Part shown: one piece after another, positions 1 through 8,934 of the stretch
Layout: each line of letters begins with the position of its first letter
Position numbering within the stretch: position 1 is the stretch's first letter
Origin: Gammaproteobacteria bacterium
GTDB taxonomy: Bacteria > Pseudomonadota > Gammaproteobacteria > Ga0077536
Assembly: GCA_021773835.1 (NCBI GenBank)
Contig: JAJFJQ010000063.1
Span: 48,338-112,337, forward strand
DNA length: 64,000 bases
Direction of reading: 5' to 3'
Notes under the pieces: model-generated
What the model was told of the DNA's origin: nothing
What the model saw: the letters and a program-made list of their open reading frames with translations, nothing else
The model's database searches: none
Position numbers and translations under genes: made by a program

Positions 1-257
1 CAAATATGATGTTGATCCGGCACCACCATTCGGATCATTGCAGTACTGCATTCCGGACAAAGGTATTGGTCGATTTCATTGAAATCCCGCCCGATAATCG
101 GGTCGCCGATATCAATCTCTTCCGATCCGTCGACCGTCTTAAGATATTCATGTTTCTTGCGATCAAGCCAAAGTCCGCGGCAACGGGTGCACCGCTGAAC
201 CGTGACCTGGCCAACTTCGACTTCCTCGAATGGAGACTGGCATTTTGGACATTGCAT
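1..257 (-). CDS. TFIIB-type zinc-ribbon protein (3' end beyond window)
   Basis: The ATG at 257-255 opens a frame that stays open to base 1, so the C-terminus lies outside the window. The first residues carry CPKC, then a CTRCRGLWLD motif, and further on a second CPEC pair. This layout matches the small zf-TFIIB zinc-ribbon proteins (CPxC...CxxCxGxWLD), which are common in bacteria and have no settled function. Zinc binding by the four cysteines is inferred from the family. The gene is transcribed away from the mscS pseudogene, with about 570 bases between the two. Confidence 0.8.
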   Translation of the reverse strand, partial: MQCPKCQSPFEEVEVGQVTVQRCTRCRGLWLDRKKHEYLKTVDGSEEIDIGDPIIGRDFNEIDQYLCPECSTAMIRMVVPDQHHI

Positions 258-827
258 AGACCATCGCCCCTTTGTCGATGAATGGCACGACGAAGTCTCC
301 GACGCGGAGATCGATCCGTCAAGTAAATACGGGCTTGGTCAAGATCACCATGCGACCATAGAATCTTCAGACACACCATCACGGATCAAGTTTTTGAATA
401 ACAGCGGTGACCGACCCTCAAGCGCGACGCCTTGGTGGGGCGATATTGCGATTGAGGTTAACGAACGATTCGAGTGCCAAATCGCATCGCTCAAGATTGG
501 CGTACACCGACTTAAGAGTGAATGGCAAATAATTACGGACGAACCGGAAACGTCGCCTGCAACGAATGGGCCACTCCCACCGCGTTGTTTTATGTTTAGC
601 GAAACACGAGGCCCGTTGCATCTGCAGCCTGTGCTCGCCGATCGGCCGGTCATCACACGTCCATTCCCGCCGGCGAACTCGCCGAACTGGTTCGCGAGGA
701 CACGCTGGTGCGCCAGGCGCCTGACAGTGTACTCGTATCCGAACCCCGGGTACCGGCCGAGACGCGTACCTTGTTCAGAGCATTTGGCGCAATGTTTAGC
801 TGATCCTCAATGTCGGAGACATGAAGC
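258..827. other. Intergenic stretch without a recognised gene
   Basis: These 570 bases separate the zinc-ribbon gene from the interrupted mscS. Open frames exist on both strands, but none has a ribosome-binding site, a recognisable domain or a signal sequence. I see no strong hairpin and no copy of the TGTGAC-N18-GTC motif. A GGAGA sequence at the right-hand end is the ribosome-binding site for the gene at 828. Confidence 0.5.
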
Positions 828-1676
828 ATGCAGGAAATTTGGTCTAATTTGGTTGGCGGCACTCAGTTAATTCCAATCATGCGGACGATCGTAATCGTTG
901 CCGCTGGCTTCGCGTTCGCCCGCCTCGGGAGTCTCGCCGCCGAACGAATGGTGACCGCTAACTTAGACGGTCACCGTGGAATGATTGTCCGCAGGGCGTC
1001 CCATTATTTGATCCTTGCGCTGTTTCTGATCACAGCGCTGCATCAACTCGGGTTCAACCTGAGCGCGCTGCTTGGCGCCGCCGGGATCGCATCGGTCGCG
1101 ATCGGCTTTGCTTCGCAGACCTCGGCTTCCAACCTTACCAGTGGTTTATTCCTTATTGGGGAGGAATCATTCCGCATCGGTGATGTGATCCGGATCGGCG
1201 ATACGACAGGCGAAGTCCTGAACATCGACTTATTGTCGGTAAAACTTCGCACCTTCGATAATCTCTTTATCCGTTTACCGGATGAATAGCTCATCAAGTC
1301 CCGAGTAACAACCCTGACCCGGTTCCCTATCCGTCGTTATGATCTGCAGCTCGGCGTCGCTTACAAAGAAGACCTCCCCCGCGTCCGTGAAGTACTTGCG
1401 GAAGTCGCAAACCGCAATCCGGCCTGTCTCGAAGAACCGAAGCCGCTGTTCATTTTTCAAGGGTTCGACGATTCATCGTTGAGCGTGCGATTCTCGGTTT
1501 GGGCGGTTCGCGAAAAATATCTGGAACTGCGTAACACCATGGCTGAGCAAATCAAAGCAGCATTCGATCAAGTCGGGATCGAGATCCCATTCCCACACCG
1601 AACGCTTTATACCGGTAGTGTCACTGAACCATTTTCTATACGTGTGCTCAATGGACCGCTACCCGAGGATCCGTGA
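828..1676 (+). pseudogene. MscS-family mechanosensitive channel interrupted by one in-frame amber codon
   Basis: Translation from 828 (GGAGA eight bases upstream) gives 153 residues with a helix, the MscS pore-lining segment (GIASVAIGFASQ) and the start of the beta domain (IGDVIRIG, TGEV), then TAG at 1287-1289. The same frame continues without another stop to TGA at 1674, reading LIKSRVTTLTRFPIRRYDLQ and the rest of a normal MscS C-terminal domain. The total is about 282 residues, typical for a short MscS protein. In the family this position follows an RxPNE-like motif and is usually Glu, so GAG to TAG is the simplest explanation. Either the gene is newly inactivated, or the UAG is read through. 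It is one of four MscS-type genes in the window. Confidence 0.85.
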
Positions 1677-1741
1677 TTCTCTCCGGTCTGAAGGCCCAAG
1701 GCTACGGTTAGCTTACAACTAAATGCGAACGGTTAAGTCGA

Positions 1742-2533
1742 TTAATTCGCAACAAATGGGATCCGAGAACGTGTGTAGTTTTTCGGAATGCTAAAGACGT
1801 TTGATCGCTCGTCGATGTAGTGGATCCTTGTTAGCCTAAGCTCACGATTTTCCGCGGCCGTGTAAATAGCGATCGGCAAACCGCCTGTATCTTCTATTTC
1901 CATTCTGGGAAGTTGGACGCCGAGGATAGCAAGCAGGTGTTCTGCGCGAATTAACAGTCGAAGGCTGAAAATCCAAAATGATCGCAATGCGTTGAAATCT
2001 TCTACAGATAAATTCAATGACTTGTTATCCGCCATACAGATCTCGGACACAAAGTCTCCGGCGAGATACGAACGGTATAAACTGCAGGGATATCCGCCAA
2101 CCGCCAATAGGTTGCCTGTGTCGATCGTGGTCGCGACTCCGTGGGACGCGCCAACGAGGCCCAAATTTTCGAGCGCTTCCGAAATGACTCCGTTGTCTGA
2201 GCTAATTGCGTCTGTAACTGTTTCCGACAACGCCGCCACCTGGCTTATCGCATTGTAGTCAACCTCTAAATAGCTTCGCTTGTGATGATCAACGACGAAT
2301 AGTATGTTCCGATCCGCGTCGAACAGCACATCACTATCAGGATCGCCCCCGCCGCCCTTCACAAACACTTTGTTCGCGGCGACATTGGCAGTTTGAAAGA
2401 TCCGGCTGCCGCTTTGATTGATCGCATACTCGATGGTGGCCGCTTCGCATATACCAATTAGAAAAATTGCGGCAAAAGCAATGATTGCACTACGCCATGA
2501 TGGTGTTTTGTTATTTTGAGAATGCGTATTCAT
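1742..2533 (-). CDS. Secreted DUF4412-like protein
   Basis: This 263-residue protein has an N-terminal signal peptide (hydrophobic residues about 15-30, probable cleavage near CEAA), so it is probably periplasmic. The segment NILFVVDHHKRSYLEVD resembles the motif of DUF4412 proteins, in which a stored value in a hydrophobic strand is followed by a Lys-x-Tyr turn. No catalytic residues can be proposed. Three cysteines (signal end, SLY-flanking and EIC regions) could form a disulfide in the periplasm. The gene stands alone, tail to tail with the mscS pseudogene. The start is the only good Met before the signal peptide; the ribosome-binding site is weak. Confidence 0.65.
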   Translation of the reverse strand: MNTHSQNNKTPSWRSAIIAFAAIFLIGICEAATIEYAINQSGSRIFQTANVAANKVFVKGGGGDPDSDVLFDADRNILFVVDHHKRSYLEVDYNAISQVAALSETVTDAISSDNGVISEALENLGLVGASHGVATTIDTGNLLAVGGYPCSLYRSYLAGDFVSEICMADNKSLNLSVEDFNALRSFWIFSLRLLIRAEHLLAILGVQLPRMEIEDTGGLPIAIYTAAENRELRLTRIHYIDERSNVFSIPKNYTRSRIPFVAN

Positions 2534-2861
2534 TTATACGATGTTCTTGTATTAAACCACATGTAATCTACCCGATCTTTCACGAACAAACTGCCGTGAT
2601 CGCTCATACTTGGTGCGCCTCAGTGCTCGAGTCTGGCGCGGTCGGATCACCGCCGATTCGAGTAGAAGCGGGAATAAACATTGCCCATCGCGCGTCTTTA
2701 ACACTGCAACTGCTGTTTACGTGAGGTTGTGCGGAATTTGTTCCCGTTCGGGGTTCGTTCGCGCATAGCGGCCGCTGAAAAGGCTTTGTGTGGGGTGTGG
2801 CGCAGCAAGCCGCCGCACATCTTTAATTGGAACTACCTATCAACGGTATAAGACCACCATA
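2534..2861. other. Divergent intergenic region, nothing recognised
   Basis: This region lies between the secreted DUF4412-like gene (minus strand) and the EF-hand pseudogene (plus strand), so it should hold both promoters. I cannot single out convincing -35/-10 pairs, and there is no TGTGAC-N18-GTC copy. The frame starting at 2790 joins the EF-hand gene, but the Met at 2862 followed by a signal-like segment is the better start. Confidence 0.4.
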
Positions 2862-3292
2862 ATGAATAAACGACTGCGAAACCTGTCTGTGCTGCTTGTG
2901 GGTTGCTCGGTGCCCGTTACGATAACTTTTATAGCAATTATAACAACGTTTCCGTTTTTACCGGTCTCAGCCATGCAATCCGCGGCCTCTATGGCTAAAG
3001 ATAACGATCGTAATCAGGATGGCCTGATTGGTCGCGCCGAGTTTCAAAATCATTTGCGCGACACGTGCTTTTTGTCCGATTTCGACAAGAACGGGAGGAT
3101 CAGCGCTAGAGAGCTTGCCCAAATCGCGAGTTTGAGCTCTAAGCAGGGGCTTTTGGAAACATTCGATGCTGACACCGATGGAATCTGGATCTGCATGAGT
3201 TTCAACGCGCATTGGCATTCGATTTTGACGCTGCAGATATCAATCAGGACGGTGCGTTGGACTATAACGAATTCGGTAGCTTTATCGACTAG
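2862..3292 (+). pseudogene. Exported four-EF-hand calcium-binding protein with a single-base frameshift
   Basis: From Met 2862 the protein begins with a hydrophobic signal or anchor segment and continues with two EF-hand loops, DRNQDGLIGRAE and DFDKNGRISARE, both with acidic residues at loop positions 1, 3, 5 and 12. After DADTDG at about 3180 the frame goes off. Shifting by one base restores a third loop (DADTDGNLDLHE) and a fourth (DINQDGALDYNE), ending at TAG 3290-3292 after about 143 residues. Four regular loops on either side of one missing base near 3181 show an inactivating deletion or an assembly error. The unshifted frame runs on to 3395 as nonsense. The protein would have been a periplasmic calcium-binding protein. 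Confidence 0.85.
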
Positions 3293-3475
3293 AGGCCGTA
3301 GATTTAGCAGGATTCGAACCGCCTACCTATGCTTCCGCAAAACTCATGTCGCGCGGAATCAAACCGGCGCGGCGCGGAGGTTGGCTGATATTTGACAGTC
3401 TATGGGACGGCGAATTCGCACTAAAGTCTTTTAATTCAGGCAAGCCGAACAATAACGTTAATAGGAGATTTAAAC

Positions 3476-3772
3476 ATGCAAAATCCATTATCTGTGGCCA
3501 TAAGAACAGCAACCGTGGCAGCCATATTTGGAGGGCTATCCGCGTGTGCGACGGTAAAGCCGGAGCAGTTGGCTGCAATCGAAGCGAAGGCAAGTAGCGC
3601 GATGTCTGAAGCTCGGTCCGCCGCAAGCGCGGCAAAAGCCGCGATGGATGCTGCGAACGCTGCCGCGGCAGCCGCCGCCAACGCTCAAAGCAGCGCCGAC
3701 GCGGCGCTGTCGTGCTGCAGCGAAAACAAAGATCGAATCGAAAGAATGTTCGAACTAACAATGAAAAAATAA
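3476..3772 (+). CDS. Lpp/OprI-like alanine-zipper outer-membrane lipoprotein
   Basis: The 98-residue product has a signal peptide ending in a lipobox (LSAC, Cys about residue 24). A long Ala-rich stretch with regular Ala/Ser/Glu/Lys spacing follows, typical of the trimeric alanine-zipper lipoproteins Lpp and OprI, and the C-terminus ends in Lys-Lys, as Lpp does for attachment to peptidoglycan. AGGAGA stands ten bases before the ATG. The expected role is to tether the outer membrane to the cell wall. A Cys-Cys pair near residue 80 is unusual for the family and could crosslink subunits. The gene converges with the MFS transporter gene. Confidence 0.85.
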   Translation: MQNPLSVAIRTATVAAIFGGLSACATVKPEQLAAIEAKASSAMSEARSAASAAKAAMDAANAAAAAAANAQSSADAALSCCSENKDRIERMFELTMKK

Positions 3773-3973
3773 CTTCATCCAACCTTTTAGTACAAGCACC
3801 TGCCACCACGGGTCTAGATCGGTGGGCGCGCGATTATCGATTTGCCCGAGTGCCCATAGGGCTTGCGACGCACGCGCCACGAGTAAGGTGGAGTGGCGGA
3901 TTTCTCGCTGGACTACACGCTGCAGTAGTGAAACGTAAATGCGGCCTCCGGTTCACTGCGAAAAATCGCCGCG

Positions 3974-5212
3974 CTATTTCAATTCTTCTGTCACCTGCCG
4001 TGGATCGATCTCTGCCGACATCGATACCATCGCTAGCGCGTCGCTGAAAGACGCTCTTTCAGTAGCCACCGCCGGTTCGTGTTGGCGCAAACGATAAATA
4101 GCATAAACGGCCACCGCCGCATGTATCGAAGCGGTGTAAACGAAAAGGCTCTTTGCACCGAAACCAGCCATTAGTGCCGAAGCAATCAGTGGTCCGACGA
4201 TTGCGCCGACAGAATAGGTCATTAATAAGCCGCTGGCGGCCTCGACATAACCGTCCGTTTCAACAAAATCATTGAGATGTGCAGCACATAAGGCGTATAG
4301 CGGAAACGCAAACGTGCCGAATATCATGGCACCAAGATAGGTCGAATACGTACTTGTTGGTGGTGTTCCGACCAGAACAATCGCACCAAAGGCAGCGGCG
4401 ATACTTGCCCCGGCGATCACACGCCGCCGATCCACTCGATCCGACAACCGCCCCAAGGGCCACTGGCCAAAGGCACCTGCTATCACTGTTAAGCTCATGA
4501 AAATTGCTACGGTATTGGTATTACCCGCGTTTAGCTCGGCAAATACGGGCGCAAGAGTCCAGAAAGCTCCGTTGGCCATTCCGATCCCCAGACAACCAAT
4601 GACGGCTACGCGCGAGCGCTGCAACAGATCGCTCAGCCGCATCCGCGAGGCTGCAAAATGCGCCGGTGCAGGGGCAATGCTGATCGCAACCGGAATTGTT
4701 GCCATTGATATCAGAATTGCCGCAAGCGCAAATAACGCGAATCCCTGCGTGCTCATCAGCGTTATCGCTAGCTGACCAATTGTGATCACCGTCAGTGTTA
4801 CGATGGTATAGATCGAAAACACGACGCCACGATTGTCGTTCGTGGATTTTTCACTTAGCCAGCTTTCAATCACCACATATAATGCGGCGAAGCAAATGCC
4901 GGTGACCCCACGGGCGAGCCACCAAACCAGGCGCTCGTCGAACAATCCATGGACTAGCGCCAAAATACAGACACTCGACGTTAACGCGGCAAATGTCCGA
5001 ATATGTCCGACCCGACGAACCAATCTCGGGCCCAGCAAACATCCAACAAAAAATCCGCCGAAATAGGCGGTTCCCATAATGCCGATGTCGATCGAGTTGA
5101 AGCCCTGGGCCAAGGCCCGCGTTGGCAGAAGAACGCCTAATAAACCGTTCGCCGTGAGAAGGAATGCGACGCTCGTCAACAACGCAAAGATTGGCAGTAA
5201 TACGTGTCTCAA
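3974..5212 (-). CDS. MFS transporter, YcaD-like
   Basis: This 412-residue protein has twelve hydrophobic segments. The loop between helices 2 and 3 carries GPRLVRRVGHIRTF, the MFS signature (Gly-x-x-x-Asp-Arg/Lys-like), and the matching loop in the second half carries GRLSDRVDRRRV. RGVTGICFAALYVVIESWL in helix 4-5 and the general layout fit the YcaD subgroup of the major facilitator superfamily. The substrate is unknown. The start codon overlaps the stop of the upstream small membrane protein (ATGA), so the two genes are translationally coupled. The protein acts in the inner membrane. Confidence 0.85.
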   Translation of the reverse strand: MRHVLLPIFALLTSVAFLLTANGLLGVLLPTRALAQGFNSIDIGIMGTAYFGGFFVGCLLGPRLVRRVGHIRTFAALTSSVCILALVHGLFDERLVWWLARGVTGICFAALYVVIESWLSEKSTNDNRGVVFSIYTIVTLTVITIGQLAITLMSTQGFALFALAAILISMATIPVAISIAPAPAHFAASRMRLSDLLQRSRVAVIGCLGIGMANGAFWTLAPVFAELNAGNTNTVAIFMSLTVIAGAFGQWPLGRLSDRVDRRRVIAGASIAAAFGAIVLVGTPPTSTYSTYLGAMIFGTFAFPLYALCAAHLNDFVETDGYVEAASGLLMTYSVGAIVGPLIASALMAGFGAKSLFVYTASIHAAVAVYAIYRLRQHEPAVATERASFSDALAMVSMSAEIDPRQVTEELK

Positions 5213-5553
5213 AAACCCGCCTCTAGGTTAACGATCGGCGTGAGGCGATGTCGTTTGAATGGGAGACGCTGCCTACCGTCGCCGGAGACACCGCGCCAAA
5301 TGATCGTTAGTGCGCATGCGGCTATTAGCACCTCGTGTCCAAACTCGGAGTAGAAAGCGACCACCGGTAGGGCGGGGCCATTAATTTCATACGGAAACAC
5401 AGCGAAGTCCATCAAAATTACTACAAAAACCGACAGCGATGAGGTCTCCAACGGAATACGCTTGCTCGTGAACAAGAGCAGCGCAAACACCGTAAGCGCT
5501 AATACGGCCCACGTGCGCACACTCGCATTTGCAAGGGGGTTCGAAACGATCAT
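5209..5553 (-). CDS. Small membrane protein of unknown function
   Basis: The 114-residue product has about three hydrophobic segments (roughly residues 13-29, 38-58 and 63-85) and a basic C-terminus. I recognise no family. Its stop overlaps the MFS transporter start by four bases, which supports a real two-gene operon and a shared membrane role. No ribosome-binding site stands out, and the start chosen is the first Met. Confidence 0.55.
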   Translation of the reverse strand: MIVSNPLANASVRTWAVLALTVFALLLFTSKRIPLETSSLSVFVVILMDFAVFPYEINGPALPVVAFYSEFGHEVLIAACALTIIWRGVSGDGRQRLPFKRHRLTPIVNLEAGF

Positions 5554-5759
5554 TTCATAATAGTCTGACGAACATAGCGATACGACGATGGGGGATAGTG
5601 TACTTAAATCGGTCCTTCTGCGAATGAAATAAATCGTCCCCGGAATCGCCGGACGCAGCTTTCAATCTACGAAAGATCAACAGGCTCTAATGCAACTAAC
5701 GCCGACTAAAGATTACCCGCGATCACGAGCGGTTTAGAGATCGCTTCAACGGATCAAAA

Positions 5760-6449
5760 CTAGATCTGGTCGGCGTAGGCGTTTGAGCCGTATGACTCCG
5801 TTTCGATCAATGCATCTAACCAATAGCCTGAGCTGGTGACATCAATGCTCACGGCGTCTTCGCCTATTGCTTCCGCACTCACTATCCAGACTACTTCTGC
5901 AGCGTTGGGAAACGACGATCCCTTGAGTTCGTCGCCGTAAAGGCGATGTAGCACTGCATGTTCGTCCATGCCATCGGCCAGCAAGCGCACCAACAGTGAT
6001 TCGTGTGGCATGGGCGTTAGGAGCGCCTTAGCCTGGAGATCTGCAGCCGTAACGTCAAGCGTTACCCGAACGGCGTCCGGTTTCGGGAAGGAGTGGGGAA
6101 ACACGGAATACAACAGGCTTCCGGCATTAAACATTCGTTCATGTAGAGCAGAGTCCGCGTATTCTTCCCACAGTTTTTCTTCAAGCATCTCACCGGCGAG
6201 ATTGCGTGCCTGCCCGTCCCGCAAAACATCTTTAAAGTCGTGCTTGAGAACTACATAGGCAGCTTCCTCTGGACCAAGGTCTTGCAAAGACAAGATGCAC
6301 ATCTCACGGGATTCGCCATCGTCCATGCCGGATTGGTCGCCGTACTCCATGGCGTCCAGTAGTGCAGCATAATCGGCGCCGGTGCGGCTCCCTTCTATTT
6401 CTAGGAGGTTAGAAAAATAGACAACACGAACATGATAACTATATTCCAT
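5760..6449 (-). CDS. Conserved hypothetical cytoplasmic protein
   Basis: This 229-residue soluble acidic protein has no signal peptide or membrane segment. An AGGCAGG sequence directly precedes the ATG. I recognise no domain; the body alternates predicted strands and helices (for example VRVTLDVTAADLQAKALLTP and HRLYGDELKGSSFPNAAEV). It begins 12 bases after the DksA-like gene and probably shares its transcript, so the two may act in the same response. Confidence 0.55.
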   Translation of the reverse strand: MEYSYHVRVVYFSNLLEIEGSRTGADYAALLDAMEYGDQSGMDDGESREMCILSLQDLGPEEAAYVVLKHDFKDVLRDGQARNLAGEMLEEKLWEEYADSALHERMFNAGSLLYSVFPHSFPKPDAVRVTLDVTAADLQAKALLTPMPHESLLVRLLADGMDEHAVLHRLYGDELKGSSFPNAAEVVWIVSAEAIGEDAVSIDVTSSGYWLDALIETESYGSNAYADQI

Positions 6450-6461
6450 CCTGCCTCGGCG

Positions 6462-6779
6462 CTATGACGCGCATTTGATGCAGGTCGTAGCGTGCGGTAG
6501 CGCCTCCAATCGTTTTATAGCGATCATTTCGTCGCACATGTCACAGATTCCATATGTACCGGCTTCGATTTTTGATAAGGCTGCCTTTATTTTTTGGATT
6601 TCCTCTACCGCGAGCTCCCCTACCTCTTCGAGAACTTCGTCATTCTCTGACTCGACAGCGTTTTCCGACCAATCGGCATCCGGCGGTTCGCTTAAGTCGT
6701 CGTCAATTCCGTGTATCCGGGCATTGAGATCGCGAAGCCTGTCTTCCAATTCAAGCTTGATTTTTGTCATTTCATTCAT
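6462..6779 (-). CDS. TraR/DksA-type zinc-finger regulator
   Basis: The 105-residue protein has an acidic coiled-coil N-terminal half and a C-terminal four-cysteine zinc finger (CDMC ... CIKC), as in DksA/TraR proteins that enter the secondary channel of RNA polymerase and modify initiation. The acidic tip expected in the loop is present (PPDADWSEN). I start at Met 6779 because GGGTAAAG precedes it; an upstream Met at 6809 would add ten residues. It is shorter than E. coli DksA (151 residues), nearer to the YbiI/TraR class. It is followed by the hypothetical gene at 5760-6449. Confidence 0.85.
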   Translation of the reverse strand: MNEMTKIKLELEDRLRDLNARIHGIDDDLSEPPDADWSENAVESENDEVLEEVGELAVEEIQKIKAALSKIEAGTYGICDMCDEMIAIKRLEALPHATTCIKCAS

Positions 6780-7494
6780 TTTCTTTACCCAGCAAGGGTT
6801 GAATTTCAAGTTTGGATGAAATGCCGGCGATTTCCAAGATTTATTATTAACTAAAGATCGGTAGCGATGATCTGGTGTCCCGCCGCCTGGCTATTCTGTT
6901 CCTAGACCTTCTCCTGATGGGCCACAAAGTTATGAGATGACCTGTCTGGCAATGTTCCGAGTTTCATAGATAAAGTCCGCGAGGAAAATGGGGTGATAAC
7001 GTTACCTACCTCACGACGTTTAAATTCCCGGTAGTGCCGCGCATCTTTATTGAGACCCGAGTGTGTTCGGGACCAATGAAAATAACTCAAACAGCCCAGA
7101 CAAGTTGCTTCGTGTATCCGCGACGTTTTACGTTCGGAAAATTGGCGTTTAGCCGCTTTTATTCTCGACAAGTTCGCTTCTTTCACGCGTACCGTTTCAC
7201 TGCCTGGTCTCCTATCGATACCAATTCATTCCCCGCATTTTAAACTCCGCGCCGGACGGCATTTGTGTCAGGGCGAGTTCAGAACCCCCGGTTGGATCGG
7301 TTTATACGGCAGATTTCCCACTTCCGAACAAGCATTTCGATCGTCACTCGATTATCAATGCAAGCGTTTCAGGTTATTTCTTTGCAAATTAATGTGACCT
7401 TTAAGAGTATTGAACCGTCTATGTTTAAAGCTGCGTAAAAAAACAAAAATTAAACGCAATTTAAACCCTACATACACGCTGGGAGTAACTAGCT
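6780..7494. other. Long intergenic region with an ECF-type promoter near its right end
   Basis: The only feature I can support in these 715 bases is the TGTGAC-N18-GTC promoter at 7393-7422. A 94-codon frame on the minus strand (7186-6902) begins with GTG, has no ribosome-binding site and matches nothing I know, so I do not call it a gene. The sequence close to the coiled-coil gene is AT-rich, with runs of A around 7437-7460. Confidence 0.5.
7393..7422 (+). promoter_or_regulatory. ECF-type promoter (TGTGAC-N18-GTCTAT) of the coiled-coil gene
   Basis: TGTGAC at 7393-7398 is followed after exactly 18 bases by GTCTAT at 7417-7422. The -10 box ends 72 bases before the ATG at 7495. It is one of nine exact copies of the motif in the window. 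Assigning it to the ECF sigma factor at 31927-32517 is an inference. Confidence 0.75.
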
Positions 7495-8934
7495 ATGAAG
7501 AATGTTTTATCGAGTTTAATAGCATGCGTCATATTCGCCGTAATGGTCACGAGCGTTGCGGCGGAAACCACAGATACCAATAAAGCGGCTGTTGAAAATG
7601 CTAATGCAGAAGTGGCCGTGGAAAAGAAAGCAGCGATTGTTGCGTCTGAATCGGCGAAATTGGACGTGGAGCGATCGAAACTCGTTAGCGAACATGCTGA
7701 TTCGGCCCCACCGGTAAAAGCCGCAAGCGTCGCCGCGAAGCAAGCCGTCGTTGAGCAGGCGGAGGCGGATATCGCGAAGAACAAAGCGGAAGTTACGAAA
7801 AAGGCAGCGGCTGTCGAAGAAAAAAAGGCTGCAGTACTGAAAAAGGAAGCGGCAAACGCCGTAGAAGCGGCAAGTTCCGACCAGGCACAAGTAGCTAAGG
7901 CGAAAAGCCTTGAGGCCAAGGCCGAGGTCGCGGTAGCGAAAGCAAAAGTAGCGAAAGAAGAAGCGGAAGTAGAAACTCAAAAAGCAGCAATTGAAACTTT
8001 AGAAGCCAAGACCGTCGCGACGAAGGCCGCTGCGTTAAAGGCATCTGGCTCGGATGTAGCGAAAGCCAAAGCTGCAACCGCGGACGCGGTTCGTGTCGAA
8101 GCTGAAATCGCGACGGAAAAAGCCGCCGCCGATGAAGCCACGGCGGAGATAGCAAAAAAGAAGGCTGATATCGCCAAACAGGAGTTGGCAGTAACGAAAG
8201 AAAGTGATCACGATGGAACTGCTGCGTCCAAAGCCGAAAAGGAAACGATAGTCGAAGTGGTCGAAGAAAAGCTCGAAATCGCAGAGAAAAAAGCCGCACT
8301 GTCTGCGCGGGAAGCGGAAGTTTCTAAAGAAAAGGCCGAAGTGTTAGTTAAAAAAGCTGAGTTAGCCGACGAAAAATCCATTCTCGCGGCCACCGAAAAT
8401 TCCTCGGCAGAAGCAACCGCCGAAGCCGTGGAAATTGCAAAAAAAGAAGCCGGAATAGCTGCCGCGGAGGCTTCTCTCGCACGTAAAGCTGCGGCAGTTA
8501 AAAGCGACGCGGTCGCAGTGGAAAAGGCAGAGGTGGCCGTCGCGAAAAAGGAGCTTTTTGCCGCGAAGCCGGCCAACGAAGCCCAAGCGATCGTACTTAA
8601 AGAGAAAGTGAAAACCGCACAGGTGGAGGTCGCGGCGGCAGAGCGAACCGCGGCCGCCGCTAATATAACTGCCGTAAAAGAGGGAGAAAAGGCACTGAAA
8701 ACTCGCGAGGCAGCGAAACAGGTGCAAATCTCCTTAGCGGATCGTAAAAACAAAGTGGCTGTCGAAGTCGCCGCAATTGCGCAGCAAGACGCGGAAGTGG
8801 CAGACGGCGAAGCGAAAATTCTGCAGACGCAGACGAAGCTTGCCGAGCAAAAAGCAGAGGTTGCCGTCCGCAAGGCAGCAATTGCGCAACAGGCCGTTGA
8901 ATTCGGTATGTTGGGTTCTGAAAAAAGCGAATAG
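7495..8934 (+). CDS. Secreted Lys/Glu/Ala/Val-rich coiled-coil protein
   Basis: After a signal peptide (residues 1-24, cleavage after VAA) the remaining 455 residues are almost only Ala, Lys, Glu and Val in loosely repeated units such as VAVAKAKVAKEEAEVETQ. This composition predicts one long continuous alpha helix with an alanine-rich heptad face, like the central rod of TolA. There is no TolA C-terminal domain, no later membrane segment, no lipobox and no cysteine, so it is probably a periplasmic rod or polymer. AGT-rich sequence near 7486 is a modest ribosome-binding site. A TGTGAC-N18-GTCTAT promoter lies upstream, which links it to the proposed envelope-stress regulon. Its exact role is unknown. 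Confidence 0.75.
   Translation: MKNVLSSLIACVIFAVMVTSVAAETTDTNKAAVENANAEVAVEKKAAIVASESAKLDVERSKLVSEHADSAPPVKAASVAAKQAVVEQAEADIAKNKAEVTKKAAAVEEKKAAVLKKEAANAVEAASSDQAQVAKAKSLEAKAEVAVAKAKVAKEEAEVETQKAAIETLEAKTVATKAAALKASGSDVAKAKAATADAVRVEAEIATEKAAADEATAEIAKKKADIAKQELAVTKESDHDGTAASKAEKETIVEVVEEKLEIAEKKAALSAREAEVSKEKAEVLVKKAELADEKSILAATENSSAEATAEAVEIAKKEAGIAAAEASLARKAAAVKSDAVAVEKAEVAVAKKELFAAKPANEAQAIVLKEKVKTAQVEVAAAERTAAAANITAVKEGEKALKTREAAKQVQISLADRKNKVAVEVAAIAQQDAEVADGEAKILQTQTKLAEQKAEVAVRKAAIAQQAVEFGMLGSEKSE

Noticed and set aside
202..870. 222-codon frame on the plus strand
   Set aside because: It has no ribosome-binding site, no domain, and an Arg/Pro-rich composition; it overlaps the start of the mscS gene in another phase.
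3327..3809. Arg-rich minus-strand frame across the lipoprotein gene
   Set aside because: The plus-strand gene has a ribosome-binding site, lipobox and alanine zipper; the antisense frame has none of these.
6902..7186. 94-codon minus-strand frame with a Cys-x-x-Cys pair
   Set aside because: GTG start without a ribosome-binding site, no recognisable family and no operon context.
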